Source: JAKORR01 sp964608495 (GTDB lineage: Bacteria; Armatimonadota; Zipacnadia; Zipacnadales; FEN-943). From it: a DNA stretch of 24,397 nucleotides. Shown here in pieces: positions 8,167 through 16,466 of the stretch (positions are counted from its first letter, which is position 1; each line of letters opens with the position of its first letter). The notes under the pieces are model-generated. The model did not search any database and was not told where the DNA came from. It worked only from the letters and a program-made list of their open reading frames with translations. The DNA lies in contig CAZSOQ010000059.1 in assembly GCA_964608495.1 (NCBI GenBank), positions 1 to 24,397 on the forward strand. The letters are read 5' to 3'. Position numbers and translations under genes: made by a program.

Positions 8167-9306
8167 TCACTCCACCACCAGCGCGCGGTAGACGTCGGCG
8201 ATCTCCGCGGCCATCCGCTCGGCCATGAAACGTTCCTGGAAATCGCGGCGGGCGGCCAAGCGCAGATGCTCGGCGAAGGCCGGGTCGTAGATGACCCGTC
8301 GCAGGGCCCGCGCGGCGTCCGCTCCGTTGCCGGGCTCATACAGCAGCCCCGTGTCGCCGTGCCGGATGATCTCCGCGGGGCCACAGGCGGCCGGCGCCAC
8401 ACAGGGTGTGCCCACAGCCATCGCCTCGAGGATCGCCCGTCCCAGCGGCTCCGCGTCGGCCGTGTGCAGGTAGGCGGTCAGGGCGGCGAGGATCCCGGCC
8501 CCGTCCTCGCGCCAGCCCAGCCAGTGGACCCTATCGGATAGGCCGGACCGGGCGCACAGGGCCTTCAGTTGCACGGCGTAGCCGCGGTGCTCGCCGAACA
8601 GGTCCGCGCCGGCCACCACGAAGTGGGCTTTCTCCTCGTCGCCGAGCGCCTGCGCGGCCTCGATGAGCACCTCCAGGCGCTTCCACGGCACCACCTGCGC
8701 CAGCGTGCCGATCAGCGGCTCCCCGCCTGACAGGCCCAGCTCGCGACGCACCTGAGACGTCCCCCCAGTCTCGCCCGCGCGCGGCGCGTCCACGCCGTTG
8801 TACACGACCTGCACCTTCGCCGCGGCCTCGGGCACAAGGCCACACAGTGCCTCCCGCACACACTGGGATATAGCCACCACGCGCGTGCTGCGGCGGACGA
8901 CGCGGGCCGCCATCGCCTCGGGCAGGCGCAGGTCCCGCGCGTGCCACACCACGGGCGCCCGTGGCCGACAGCCCAGTGTCAGGAGCGCGGCGGGAAGGCT
9001 GTTGCAGTGGATGACCGCGGGCCTGGTGCGCGCCAGCACGGCCGCCAGCGTCGCTACCGCCGGGAAGAAGGCCATCGCGTCCGCAAGCGCCCGCCAGCGA
9101 GGTGTCCGGTGAGGCCGCCAGGCGCCGATCCGATGCCAGGGCACACCGAGCGAGGTCACGTTGCGGGGCAGCCAGCCGTCCTCAGGCCCCGGGCACGCCA
9201 CGAGGGGCTCGAGGTCGCCGGGCAGGTGGGCGAGCAGGTCGGCCAGCGTCCTCTCGGCACCGCTGGCCCGCGAGACATGGTTGACGAACAACACGCGGAT
9301 AGGCAT
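8167..9306 (-). CDS. Glycosyltransferase family 4
   Basis: GT-B enzyme of 379 aa. It opens with MPIRVLFVNHVSRASGAERT, the glycine/Glu-rich start of GT4 enzymes. IHCNSLPAAL and VWHARDLRLPE follow in the acceptor domain, then IGTLAQVVPWKRLEVLIEA and the E-x7-E motif at Glu286/Glu294 (EPLGRAILEAMAVG). The ATG at 9306 is preferred over an upstream in-frame start at 9411 because homology begins exactly there; GGCGGGG lies upstream. It is separated from the alpha/beta hydrolase gene by 86 bases and followed after one base by the next glycosyltransferase. Confidence 0.87.
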   Translation of the reverse strand: MPIRVLFVNHVSRASGAERTLADLLAHLPGDLEPLVACPGPEDGWLPRNVTSLGVPWHRIGAWRPHRTPRWRALADAMAFFPAVATLAAVLARTRPAVIHCNSLPAALLTLGCRPRAPVVWHARDLRLPEAMAARVVRRSTRVVAISQCVREALCGLVPEAAAKVQVVYNGVDAPRAGETGGTSQVRRELGLSGGEPLIGTLAQVVPWKRLEVLIEAAQALGDEEKAHFVVAGADLFGEHRGYAVQLKALCARSGLSDRVHWLGWREDGAGILAALTAYLHTADAEPLGRAILEAMAVGTPCVAPAACGPAEIIRHGDTGLLYEPGNGADAARALRRVIYDPAFAEHLRLAARRDFQERFMAERMAAEIADVYRALVVE

Positions 9307-9392
9307 TGGTTCGCGCCCCGCCGTGCCCGGCGGGATCCGACCCGCCCGAGTCCGGCCCGTCTCCACCCAGCCGGGGTGCCGGGTCTCAGCCG

Positions 9393-10229
9393 CTAGTCGC
9401 CCGCGAGACACGCCGCCAGCCAGTCCATCGTGACCCCGATGACCTCGCGCTCCCAGGGTGAGGAGTAGAAGGCGTGGTTCGCGCCCTCGACGAGGTGAAG
9501 CTCCAGTTCAGTCCGGGCGCGCCGGGACAGCGCGCGGTAGAACTCGATGCAGGGCGGCGTCACTGGGTCGGCGGAGCCGTAGATGAACAGCCGGCGCCCG
9601 CCGAAGGCCAGGAAGGAGCCGTCCCAGTCCACGTCCCGGTCCTCGACCGCTCCCTCCTCGCCCTTGCCCTTGCCCCCTCGCGCCAGGGCCCGGGTCACCA
9701 GGTCCCAGCGGATCGCGCCCGTCAGCAGCTTGCGCCAGGACTGGGGCGAGAAGAGCTTGCGCAGGTAGACGCCGTAGACCGATCTGCGCTTGGCGCTCTC
9801 GGCTGCCGCCCGTTCGCCCCCGATGAAGGGAGCGGACCACAGGGCCATGGCCCGCAGGCCCGGCGTGGACGGCCCGGCGCCGATGGCCACCTCGCACCCC
9901 GAGCAGTCCCCCACGAAGGCCAGCGCCTCGACGCCCGCGCGGTCCCGCAGCTCCCGCGCCGCAACGACGGCGTCCGAGATCATCGTGACGAGCGTCGTGT
10001 CGAGCGTTGCGCCCTCGCTGTCGCCTCTGCCGCGAAAGTCGAAGCGCAGGGCCGCGAAGCCCCGTCGCGCCGCCTCCCGTGCGGCCTTCAGCAGCAGGCG
10101 GTGCGCGCCCACGCGGTAGCCGGGCCAACCGTGCAGGAAGACAAGCCCCACTCTCGCGGGCTTCCCCGGGAGGTGCAGGACGCCCAGAAGCTGCTGGCCG
10201 TCATTCGTGAACACGAAGTGTTGGTCCAT
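9393..10229 (-). CDS. Alpha/beta hydrolase, exosortase-associated hydrolase 1-like, Cys elbow
   Basis: Alpha/beta-hydrolase-fold protein of 278 aa. The oxyanion region is FLHGWPGYRVGAHR (31-44), the strand-4 motif LRFDFRGRGDSEG (61-73), the nucleophile elbow VGDCSGCE (106-113), the acid region IYGSADPVTPP, and a late His in GANHAF. The elbow carries Cys109 where Ser is usual. The exosortase-A-system hydrolase 1 family (TIGR03100) is, as I recall it, similar at this point, and it always lies beside a second unrelated hydrolase, as here. The ATG at 10229 lacks a clear Shine-Dalgarno but fits the fold boundary; the longer frame from 10328 overlaps the previous gene. The substrate is unknown; thioester or acyl transfer would fit the nearby ACP. 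Confidence 0.8.
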   Translation of the reverse strand: MDQHFVFTNDGQQLLGVLHLPGKPARVGLVFLHGWPGYRVGAHRLLLKAAREAARRGFAALRFDFRGRGDSEGATLDTTLVTMISDAVVAARELRDRAGVEALAFVGDCSGCEVAIGAGPSTPGLRAMALWSAPFIGGERAAAESAKRRSVYGVYLRKLFSPQSWRKLLTGAIRWDLVTRALARGGKGKGEEGAVEDRDVDWDGSFLAFGGRRLFIYGSADPVTPPCIEFYRALSRRARTELELHLVEGANHAFYSSPWEREVIGVTMDWLAACLAGD

Positions 10230-10282
10230 GACAGAGATCGAGGTGTGCCCGCGGCCCCAGGCGAAGACCCAGGGTCCGGGCC

Positions 10283-11107
10283 TCAGGACGCCTCCTCGCG
10301 GGCCGGGCCCAGCGCTACCGCCAGCCACCCCGCCAGGACCTCGGCCAGGGGCGCAGCGTCCACCAGCCCGATCCGCTGCCAGAAAGGCTCCAGGCGTATC
10401 GCCCGCACCTCGCCGGCGGGATAGGCCTCGGCCAGGTGCACCATCGGGGCGGCGGGCTCAGTGCGCGCGCTGACGTCCACCACGAGGCAGGGCCCGGTGA
10501 AGACGGGCTTGGCAGCCGCCAGGGGCAGGCTGACCTGCTCGAGCTGCTCCCGCATAGTCCGGGGCACGAGCCAGCCCGCCAGGTCGAAGTACTCCTCCTG
10601 TTCCTGGGCCCGCAGCTCCTCCGCCGACACACCGTCGCCGGCGGTCATACGGGCCTTGATGAGCGTGCGACGGAAGTTCTCGTGCCAGTAGGCGCGGCCG
10701 TCCAGGATGGGGGCGATGAGCACCAGTGCCTCGGGCTCGGTGTCCGGGGCGGCCTCGGCGGCCAGAGCTGCCCCCAAGCGCACTCCCATCAGCGCCAGCC
10801 GCGGCGGGGCCAGCTCCTCGCGCACCCAACGCACCGCTCGCCGCAGGTCCTCCCGCCAGGCCTGCAGGTCGAAGCTCTCGAAATCGCCTCCGCTGTCGCC
10901 GCAGCCGCGGTAGTCGAAGCGCAGGACCCTGACCCCACAGTCCACCAGCGCCCACGCGGCCTCGGTGAGCACGCGCCTGGCGCACTTGCTCTCCTCGGCG
11001 AAGGGCTCGCAGAGGAGCGCGACCGGTCCGTCTCCCTTGCCGTGGAGCACCGCGCTGAGCCTCACGCCGCCGCTGTCGAAGCCCACAGGCTCCAGCGCCC
11101 GACTCAT
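10283..11107 (-). CDS. Alpha/beta-hydrolase-fold protein, exosortase-associated hydrolase 2-like
   Basis: Protein of 274 aa with the alpha/beta-hydrolase core. CEPFAEESKCARRV lies near residues 33-46, LRFDYRGCGDSGGDF at 62-76 and the elbow MGVRLGAALA at 107-116. The elbow has Arg110 in place of the catalytic Ser, so classical serine hydrolase chemistry is unlikely. The pattern recalls the second hydrolase of exosortase-A exopolysaccharide loci (TIGR03101), whose genes sit near an ACP. Its ATG at 11107 overlaps the TGA of the ACP gene (ATGA), strong evidence of coupled expression. It may be an acyl-ACP-binding or non-hydrolytic partner; that is inference. Confidence 0.8.
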   Translation of the reverse strand: MSRALEPVGFDSGGVRLSAVLHGKGDGPVALLCEPFAEESKCARRVLTEAAWALVDCGVRVLRFDYRGCGDSGGDFESFDLQAWREDLRRAVRWVREELAPPRLALMGVRLGAALAAEAAPDTEPEALVLIAPILDGRAYWHENFRRTLIKARMTAGDGVSAEELRAQEQEEYFDLAGWLVPRTMREQLEQVSLPLAAAKPVFTGPCLVVDVSARTEPAAPMVHLAEAYPAGEVRAIRLEPFWQRIGLVDAAPLAEVLAGWLAVALGPAREEAS

Positions 11108-11367
11108 TGCTCCTCCAGCTTCCGCTGCACGACCTCGCCGATCTTGTTCACCGTCGAGAAGGCCTCGACGCTGAGCTCCTCGTCCCCCAGGGCCACGCCG
11201 AACACTTCCTCCAGGCCGAGGACGATCTCGAACAGGTTCACGGAGTCCACGGCGTAGCCCTCGGGCAAGCTCTCGTCGTCACCGATGTCTCCAGGCGACA
11301 CCTCGAGGAACAGGCGCTCGACGATCATTTCCTTGATGCGCTGGCGAATCTCTGCTGCGTCGACCAA
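11104..11367 (-). CDS. Acyl carrier protein
   Basis: Acidic 87-residue four-helix ACP. The phosphopantetheine site is Ser42 in YAVDSVNLFEIV (39-50), matching the D-S-[LV] motif. It starts with TTG at 11367, supported by a strong AAGGAGGAG six bases upstream; no ATG is available. A stand-alone ACP next to ketosynthases and a reductase is probably dedicated to this pathway rather than the housekeeping AcpP, whose usual neighbours (fabD, fabG, fabF in that order) are not seen. Its stop overlaps the next start. It needs a phosphopantetheinyl transferase encoded elsewhere. Confidence 0.92.
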   Translation of the reverse strand: MVDAAEIRQRIKEMIVERLFLEVSPGDIGDDESLPEGYAVDSVNLFEIVLGLEEVFGVALGDEELSVEAFSTVNKIGEVVQRKLEEQ

Positions 11368-11403
11368 GCTGGCTCCTCCTTACCGAGCCCGCGCGCCGGC
11401 GGG

Positions 11404-12279
11404 CTATTCGACCATGGGCGGTGCGCCGGTGACCTCGAGAGGACGGGTCTCGAGCCGTGCCCACTCGCACTCCTCGTCGGCCGGCCCGTCCTCCTGGCTG
11501 AACATCCCGTGCCACCGGCGCTTGAACACAAGGCCGTTCTTCACGGTGATATACCGGTAGTTGACGTCCACCGAGCCGTCGGTGGTGACCGACTCGAAAT
11601 GATACATCTGGGCCGCGGGTTCATAAAGCACGCGCCAACCGGCGGCTCGGGCGCGGTAGCACAGGTCGAAATCCTCGAATTGGGCCGGGTTGAACACCTC
11701 GTCCAGGCCGCCCACGTCGTCCGTCACGCGGCGCTTCATGAGCCAGCAGGCGCTGATGAGACACTGGCACTCGCGCCGCACGTTGTGCTCGGGGCTGTCA
11801 CGGGGCTCGCCGCGCCCGAAGTACCGCACGCGGCCGGTGCGCGATATGCCCACGCCCGCCTCCTGGATGTCGTAGGGCTCGAAGGGATACAAGAGCTTCG
11901 GGCCGACGATGCCGATGTCGTCCTCGGAGTCGAGCAGCTCCGCCAGGATCGCCAGCCACCGTCGCGTTCGCACCACCACGTCGTTGTCCATGAAGATGAT
12001 ATGGCGGCCCCGGGCCAGTCCCAGGCCCTGGTTGCGCGCCGTGCACGCGCCTACGTTGGTGTCGTTGCGCACCAGCGCGAAGCCCACCCCCTGCCCGGCC
12101 GCAAGGCCCGCGAGCCGCTCCTGCAAGTACTCCACGCTCCCATCCCTCGAGCCGTTGTCTATGGCGACGACCTGGGACGGGATCGGGTCCGCCGCCAGCA
12201 CGCTCTCGAGGCACACCTTCGTGTAGGGCGCCTTGTTGTAGCTGACGACGATCAGCGTGCAGTCGAGCCGCTCCGGCAT
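11404..12279 (-). CDS. Glycosyltransferase family 2
   Basis: GT-A glycosyltransferase of 291 aa. It has the nucleotide-binding start TLIVVSYNKAPYTKVCLESV (8-27), AIDNGSRDGS (39-48), RNDTNVGACTARNQGL (71-86), the metal-binding D-x-D in FMDND (96-100), and the late QFEDFDLCYRARAAGW motif carrying the probable catalytic base. No membrane segment is visible, so it is probably cytoplasmic or peripheral. I prefer ATG at 12279 (GGTGA eight bases upstream); a GTG at 12309 is possible and would add ten residues. It sits between the E1 beta gene and the ACP, which ties glycosylation directly to the acyl-chemistry genes. The sugar is unknown. Confidence 0.88.
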   Translation of the reverse strand: MPERLDCTLIVVSYNKAPYTKVCLESVLAADPIPSQVVAIDNGSRDGSVEYLQERLAGLAAGQGVGFALVRNDTNVGACTARNQGLGLARGRHIIFMDNDVVVRTRRWLAILAELLDSEDDIGIVGPKLLYPFEPYDIQEAGVGISRTGRVRYFGRGEPRDSPEHNVRRECQCLISACWLMKRRVTDDVGGLDEVFNPAQFEDFDLCYRARAAGWRVLYEPAAQMYHFESVTTDGSVDVNYRYITVKNGLVFKRRWHGMFSQEDGPADEECEWARLETRPLEVTGAPPMVE

Positions 12280-12339
12280 GTCGGCTTTCACCCGCCTGGC
12301 GTCATCCACGGCCGCCGGGCCGACGGCGCGTACCGCGGC

Positions 12340-13323
12340 CTACCCGGCCTGGCCCACCAGCCGCGCGGCCGCTCGGGCGATGTCCCCCGCGTCGGGCACT
12401 ACCGCCCGCTCGAGGCTCGGACTGGCCGGGACCGGCACGTCCGCCGCCGCGACGCGGCACGGCGGGGCTTCCAGGTCGTAGAAGCACTCCTCGACGATGC
12501 GGGCCACGATCTCTGCCGCGACGCCACCCGTCATGTTCCCCTCCTCAACCACCACGACCCGGCCGGTCTTGGACACGGACTCGGCGATGGCGGGCACGTC
12601 CAGGGGCGCCAGGCTGCGCAGGTCCAGCACCTCGGCCTGGACGGCGTGCTCGGCCAGGGCCTCGGCGGCCCGAAGGGCTTCCTCCACCATCCGCGAGCAG
12701 GCCACAATAGTCACATGTTCGCCCGGCCGTGCAAGCCGCGCGCGCCCTATCTCCGTGAGGTAGTCGCCCTCGGGCACGGGACCACGGCGCCCATAGAGGA
12801 CCTTGCTCTCCAGGAAGATGACAGGGTCGTCGCAACGGATCGCGGCCTTGAGCAGGCCCTTGGCGTCCTCGGGCGTGGCCGGCGCCAGCACCAGCAGGCC
12901 GGGCGTGGCGACGAAATGGCGCTCCAGGCTCTGGGAGTGGGTAGGCCCGTAGGCCCTGCCGGCGCCGGCGGGCGTGCGTACCACCAGGGGCACGCTCACC
13001 TGTCCGTTGTACATGTACCGGAACTTGGCGGCGTGGTTGATGAGCTGGTCCATGGCGAGGGTGATGAAGTCCATGAACATGATCTCCGCCACGGGCCGCA
13101 GACCGGTCAGGGCCGCGCCGACGGCCAGCCCCACGAAGCCGGCCTCCGAGATGGGCGTGTTGCGGACCCGCTCCTCGCCGAAGCGCTCCACGATGTCGCG
13201 CGTGACCTTGAAGGCGCCGCCATACTCGGCGATGTCCTCGCCGATGAGGATGACGCGCTCGTCGCGCTCCATCTCCTCTTCGAGGGCTTCCCTGATTGCG
13301 TGGGAGTAGAAAAGCTCTCGCAT
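12340..13323 (-). CDS. 2-oxoacid dehydrogenase E1 component, beta subunit
   Basis: Thiamine-diphosphate-dependent dehydrogenase beta subunit of 327 aa, the normal length. Key features are LIGEDIAEYGGAFKVT (26-41), the cofactor-activating Glu60 in TPISEAGFVG, FMDFITLAMDQLINHAAK (83-100), GPTHSQSLERHF (126-137), LESKVLYG (171-178), and VVVVEEGNMTGG in the C-terminal transketolase domain. It pairs with the alpha subunit encoded 15 bases upstream to decarboxylate a 2-oxoacid and reductively acylate a lipoyl arm. It falls in the pyruvate/acetoin/branched-chain group; the substrate cannot be assigned. No E3 gene is present in the window. Confidence 0.92.
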   Translation of the reverse strand: MRELFYSHAIREALEEEMERDERVILIGEDIAEYGGAFKVTRDIVERFGEERVRNTPISEAGFVGLAVGAALTGLRPVAEIMFMDFITLAMDQLINHAAKFRYMYNGQVSVPLVVRTPAGAGRAYGPTHSQSLERHFVATPGLLVLAPATPEDAKGLLKAAIRCDDPVIFLESKVLYGRRGPVPEGDYLTEIGRARLARPGEHVTIVACSRMVEEALRAAEALAEHAVQAEVLDLRSLAPLDVPAIAESVSKTGRVVVVEEGNMTGGVAAEIVARIVEECFYDLEAPPCRVAAADVPVPASPSLERAVVPDAGDIARAAARLVGQAG

Positions 13324-13338
13324 GGCTGGATCAGGGCC

Positions 13339-14319
13339 TCAGGCGCCGTATTCGCCGGCCAGAAGGTGCCTGGTCGCGGTGGCTGGGTCGGGGTCGGGGC
13401 TGGTGCGCGCGTGGGCGACGGCCTCCTCAACGCTGCTCTTCGCCCTCCGCCGCAGGGCGTCGTCGCCGGGATCGTCGAGCACCCCCAGCTCGATCAGACG
13501 CCCGCGCATCACCACCAACGGGTCACGCCGGCGCCAGTCTTCCTCCTCGTCGCCGGTGCGGTAGGCGCACTCGTCGCTCTTGGAGTGGCCGCAGAAGCGG
13601 TAGGTCAGGGCCTCGACCAGCGTCGGTCCCTCGCCGGCGCGAGCGCGCTCCACGGCGCGCTGGGCCGCCGACCGCACGGCGAAGTAGTCCATACCGTCCA
13701 CGGTCTCGGTGGGCAGGCCGAAGCCAGCCAGCCGACGGGCCGCCGAGGGCTCGGCGAAGGCGCGCGAGACGTGCAGACTCATGGCGTACTGGTTGTTCTC
13801 GCAGAGGTAGACGATGGGCAGGCGCCAGAGCGCGGCCATGTTCAGGGCCTCGTGGAACACGCCCTGGCCCGTGGCGCCGTCGCCGAAGAAGGCCATGACC
13901 ACTCGCCCGGTGCCCAAACGCTGCTGCGAGAGGGCCGCGCCGGTTGCGACGGGCACCATGCCGCCAGTGATGCCGTTGCACCCCAGGAACCCGATGCCCG
14001 GCTCACAAAGGTGCTGGGAGCCGGAGCGCCCGCCGCAGTAGCCGGTGCTCTTGCCGAACAGCTCGGCCATCAGGCGCCCGGGATCGCCGCCCTTGGCCAG
14101 CAGGTGGCCGTGGCCGCGGTGGTTGGACGTGACCAGGTCCTCGCGCCCGAGGGCCGCGACCGCGCCCACCGCGCAGGCCTCCTGGCCGATGCAGAAGTGC
14201 GCCGTGCCCGGGATCACGCCCTCGCCGAACAGGTCGCTGAGGGTCTCCTCGAAGTAGCGTATCACGAGCATGCGCTCGTAGTGGGCCAGCAGCTCCTCGC
14301 GGGGGTAGGGCAGGCTCAC
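13339..14319 (-). CDS. 2-oxoacid dehydrogenase E1 component, alpha subunit
   Basis: Thiamine-diphosphate-binding alpha subunit of 326 aa. The cofactor motif runs from GDGATGQG (146-153) through EALNMAALWRLP to ENNQYAMS (174-181). HFCIGQEACAVG (41-52), SNHRGHGHLLAKG (65-77) and the loop YRFCGHSKSDECAYR (240-254) are typical of AcoA/PdhA-like proteins. The start is GTG at 14319, which overlaps the TGA of the preceding ketosynthase-like gene and has GGAGG upstream; the longer frame from 14361 has a glycine-rich extension unlike the family. Coupling to the ketosynthase-like gene argues that E1 activity belongs to this pathway rather than to central metabolism. Confidence 0.93.
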   Translation of the reverse strand: MSLPYPREELLAHYERMLVIRYFEETLSDLFGEGVIPGTAHFCIGQEACAVGAVAALGREDLVTSNHRGHGHLLAKGGDPGRLMAELFGKSTGYCGGRSGSQHLCEPGIGFLGCNGITGGMVPVATGAALSQQRLGTGRVVMAFFGDGATGQGVFHEALNMAALWRLPIVYLCENNQYAMSLHVSRAFAEPSAARRLAGFGLPTETVDGMDYFAVRSAAQRAVERARAGEGPTLVEALTYRFCGHSKSDECAYRTGDEEEDWRRRDPLVVMRGRLIELGVLDDPGDDALRRRAKSSVEEAVAHARTSPDPDPATATRHLLAGEYGA

Positions 14320-15263
14320 CGCGCCACCTCCACGAGAGCCGCCGCCGCGCCCAGCTCGCACGCCAGCACCACCAGCAGCCGGTCGCCATCGCGGGCATCG
14401 GGCGCGCAGAGAGCGGCGCTCAGCAGCAGCGGGAACTGGGCGCCAAAGGCGTCCCCCCAGTCCACCGGAGGCTCCCAGACGTCCTCTTCGCGGGCGCCCA
14501 GCACCGCCCTGGCGTCCCCGGCGCTGCCCGCGACGGCGCAGCCGAGCAGAAGGCCGAGGGGACGCGCACCGCGCCTCTCGGCCCGCTCGGGGGGCTCCAG
14601 GACCAGCATCGCGGCGCCCTCGGCGGGCACGAATCCGTCGCCCGCCTCGCCCTCCTCGTCCAGGGCCGCGTAGAGCGCCTCACTCAGGGCCTCAGCGCCG
14701 CCGGCCAGGCAGAAGTCCACGTCGCCGGCCGCCACGCGCCCTTGACCGTAGGCCACGGCCTCGGCGCCGCTGAGGGAGCCGTCGGCGAAGGTCGCCGCCG
14801 ACCCCCGGAGACTGTATTCGATCGCCGCCAGGCTCGCGGGAGAGTTCACGAAGGCGTGGGTGAAGATCATCGGCGAGGCGGCTCGGGTGCCCTGCCGGCG
14901 CATGCGTCCGGTCACGGCGAGCAGCGAGTCCAGGCAGCCGAAGGCCGTGCCGTGGCTGAGCCCGCGCCGATCCGCGTCGCTGTCCTGCCAGGGCAGCGAG
15001 GCGTCGCGCACGGCCAGGAAGCACGCCGCCAGGGTGAGGGCCGAGCAGCGGTCGAGGTAGGTCTTGGGCGTCTCGACAAGCTGCTTCAGGTCGAATTCGG
15101 GCACCTCGGCGGCCACCTGGGTCTCGTAGATGGACGCGTCGAAGAGCCGGGGCTCGCGCGGCTGGTAGGCGCCCGCCGCCAGGCACCGCGAGAAGGCCTC
15201 GCGGCCCACGCCGAGGGGCGCCAGGACGCCCAAGCCCGTCACCGCCACCACGCCCGAGCTCAC
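14316..15263 (-). CDS. Degenerate ketosynthase, chain-length-factor-like
   Basis: Thiolase-fold protein of 315 aa, about 85 residues shorter than its neighbour. The start VVAVTGLGVLAPLGVG (5-20) and the GDVDFCLAGGAEALSEALYA segment (180-199) are clearly ketosynthase. At the active-site elbow it reads FADGSLSGAEAV (159-170), so Ser163 replaces the catalytic Cys. The HGTGT loop is missing, and the second His region reads DAFGAQFPLLLSAAL. It should not condense alone. By analogy with chain-length factors of type II polyketide and aryl-polyene systems it probably forms a heterodimer with the intact ketosynthase. The start is GTG at 15263, immediately after the TAG of that gene, which suits equimolar expression. 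Confidence 0.85.
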   Translation of the reverse strand: MSSGVVAVTGLGVLAPLGVGREAFSRCLAAGAYQPREPRLFDASIYETQVAAEVPEFDLKQLVETPKTYLDRCSALTLAACFLAVRDASLPWQDSDADRRGLSHGTAFGCLDSLLAVTGRMRRQGTRAASPMIFTHAFVNSPASLAAIEYSLRGSAATFADGSLSGAEAVAYGQGRVAAGDVDFCLAGGAEALSEALYAALDEEGEAGDGFVPAEGAAMLVLEPPERAERRGARPLGLLLGCAVAGSAGDARAVLGAREEDVWEPPVDWGDAFGAQFPLLLSAALCAPDARDGDRLLVVLACELGAAAALVEVAR

Positions 15264-16466
15264 CTACTCCGCCCTCCTGAGCGCCAGGCAGGCGTTGCTG
15301 CCGCCTATACCCGCGGAGATGGACAGGGCCACTCGCACGTCCTGCTCGCGGCCCCGGTTGGGCACGTAGTCGAGATCACACTCGGGGTCGGGCTCGGTGT
15401 AGTTGGCCGTGGGTGGCACGTGGCCGTCGCTGATGGCCAGAGCGGTGGCGAGGGCCTCGATGGCCCCGGCGGCGCCCATCAGGTGGCCCAGAGCGCCCTT
15501 GATGGAGCTAACGGGGATCTGGTGGGCCCGTGGGCCAAGAACGTTCTTTATCGCCAGCGTCTCGGCCGGATCGTGGTACTCCGTACCTGTCCCGTGCGCG
15601 TTGATGTAGTCCACTTCCTCGGCCGCCACGCCGCTCGCCCGCAGGCATCCGGCCACCACCGACGTCATCCCTTCCGCCCCGGGGTCCGGCGCAGTCAGGT
15701 GGTAGCCGTTGTTGTTCTCCCACCAGCCGGCGACCTCGGCGTAGACCCTGGCGCCGCGCGAACGGGCGCTGTCCAGCGTCTCCAGCACGAGGTGGGCCGC
15801 GCCCTCGCCGAAGAGCGTGCCGCTGCGGTCGGCGGAGAAGGGCTTGATGTCGTCGGCCGTGATGGTCCTCAGGTTGCTCAAGCCGGCGAGGAGCGTGGGC
15901 GCCAGGCAATCGTGCCCGCCCGCCAGGGCCACGTCGCAGCGCCCGGCCCGCAGCAGGTCGCCGGCCAGTCCCACGGCGGCCGTGCCCGACGAGCAGGCCA
16001 TCGAGACCAGGTGGGTCGGGCCGGTGATCTTCAGCCTCTCGCGGAAGAGGCGTGTGGCCTCATCGAAGCGGAAGCCGCGGAAGAGGTCGCCCCGAGGATC
16101 GCCGCCCAGGAACGAATCCACGTATTCCTCCCACCGATCGGCCCCTCCGAAGTTGCTGGCCAGCACGGCCCCGGCCCGCAGGTCCTCCAGGGACGCGGGT
16201 AGACCGGCGTCGGCGAGGGCCTGACGAGCGGAGTAAAGGGCGAATTGGGTGGCCAGGGAGGGCGCGGCATCGAGGCCGTAGTCGCGGGGCGCGAACTGCC
16301 AGTGCTTTACCTCGCCCGCCTTGTCGTTGCGCAGGCCCGTGGGGTCGAAGCGCTCGAGGGGCGCGATGCCGCGCTCGCCCGCAAGCAACAGGGACCAGAA
16401 GCGGCCCACGGTTGAGGCCAGAGGGGTGACGCAGCCGAGGCCGGTTATGACAACGCGAGTGCTCAT
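15264..16466 (-). CDS. Beta-ketoacyl-ACP synthase (FabF-type ketosynthase)
   Basis: Condensing enzyme of 400 aa, full length. The catalytic triad is present: Cys158 in VSMACSSGTAAVG, His291 in NAHGTGTEYHD, and His328 in SSIKGALGHLMGAAGA with Lys323. The C-terminus has GIGGSNACLAL. It would extend acyl-ACP with malonyl-ACP by decarboxylative condensation. Paired head to tail with a degenerate ketosynthase, it looks like the KS-alpha of a type II system rather than housekeeping FabF. I see no convincing Shine-Dalgarno before ATG 16466; a hairpin at 16500-16520 lies 34 bases upstream. Confidence 0.92.
   Translation of the reverse strand: MSTRVVITGLGCVTPLASTVGRFWSLLLAGERGIAPLERFDPTGLRNDKAGEVKHWQFAPRDYGLDAAPSLATQFALYSARQALADAGLPASLEDLRAGAVLASNFGGADRWEEYVDSFLGGDPRGDLFRGFRFDEATRLFRERLKITGPTHLVSMACSSGTAAVGLAGDLLRAGRCDVALAGGHDCLAPTLLAGLSNLRTITADDIKPFSADRSGTLFGEGAAHLVLETLDSARSRGARVYAEVAGWWENNNGYHLTAPDPGAEGMTSVVAGCLRASGVAAEEVDYINAHGTGTEYHDPAETLAIKNVLGPRAHQIPVSSIKGALGHLMGAAGAIEALATALAISDGHVPPTANYTEPDPECDLDYVPNRGREQDVRVALSISAGIGGSNACLALRRAE

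Noticed and set aside
13339..14319. E1 subunits as part of housekeeping pyruvate dehydrogenase
   Set aside because: There is no full E2 or E3 nearby, and the alpha-subunit gene is translationally coupled to a ketosynthase-like gene, which favours a pathway role. It cannot be excluded that they also serve metabolism.
11107..14673. 1188-codon open frame on the plus strand
   Set aside because: It lies antisense to the ACP, GT2, E1 beta, E1 alpha and ketosynthase-like genes, all with clear motifs. The translation is His/Gly/Arg-rich without any recognisable domain, as expected for a high-GC antisense frame.
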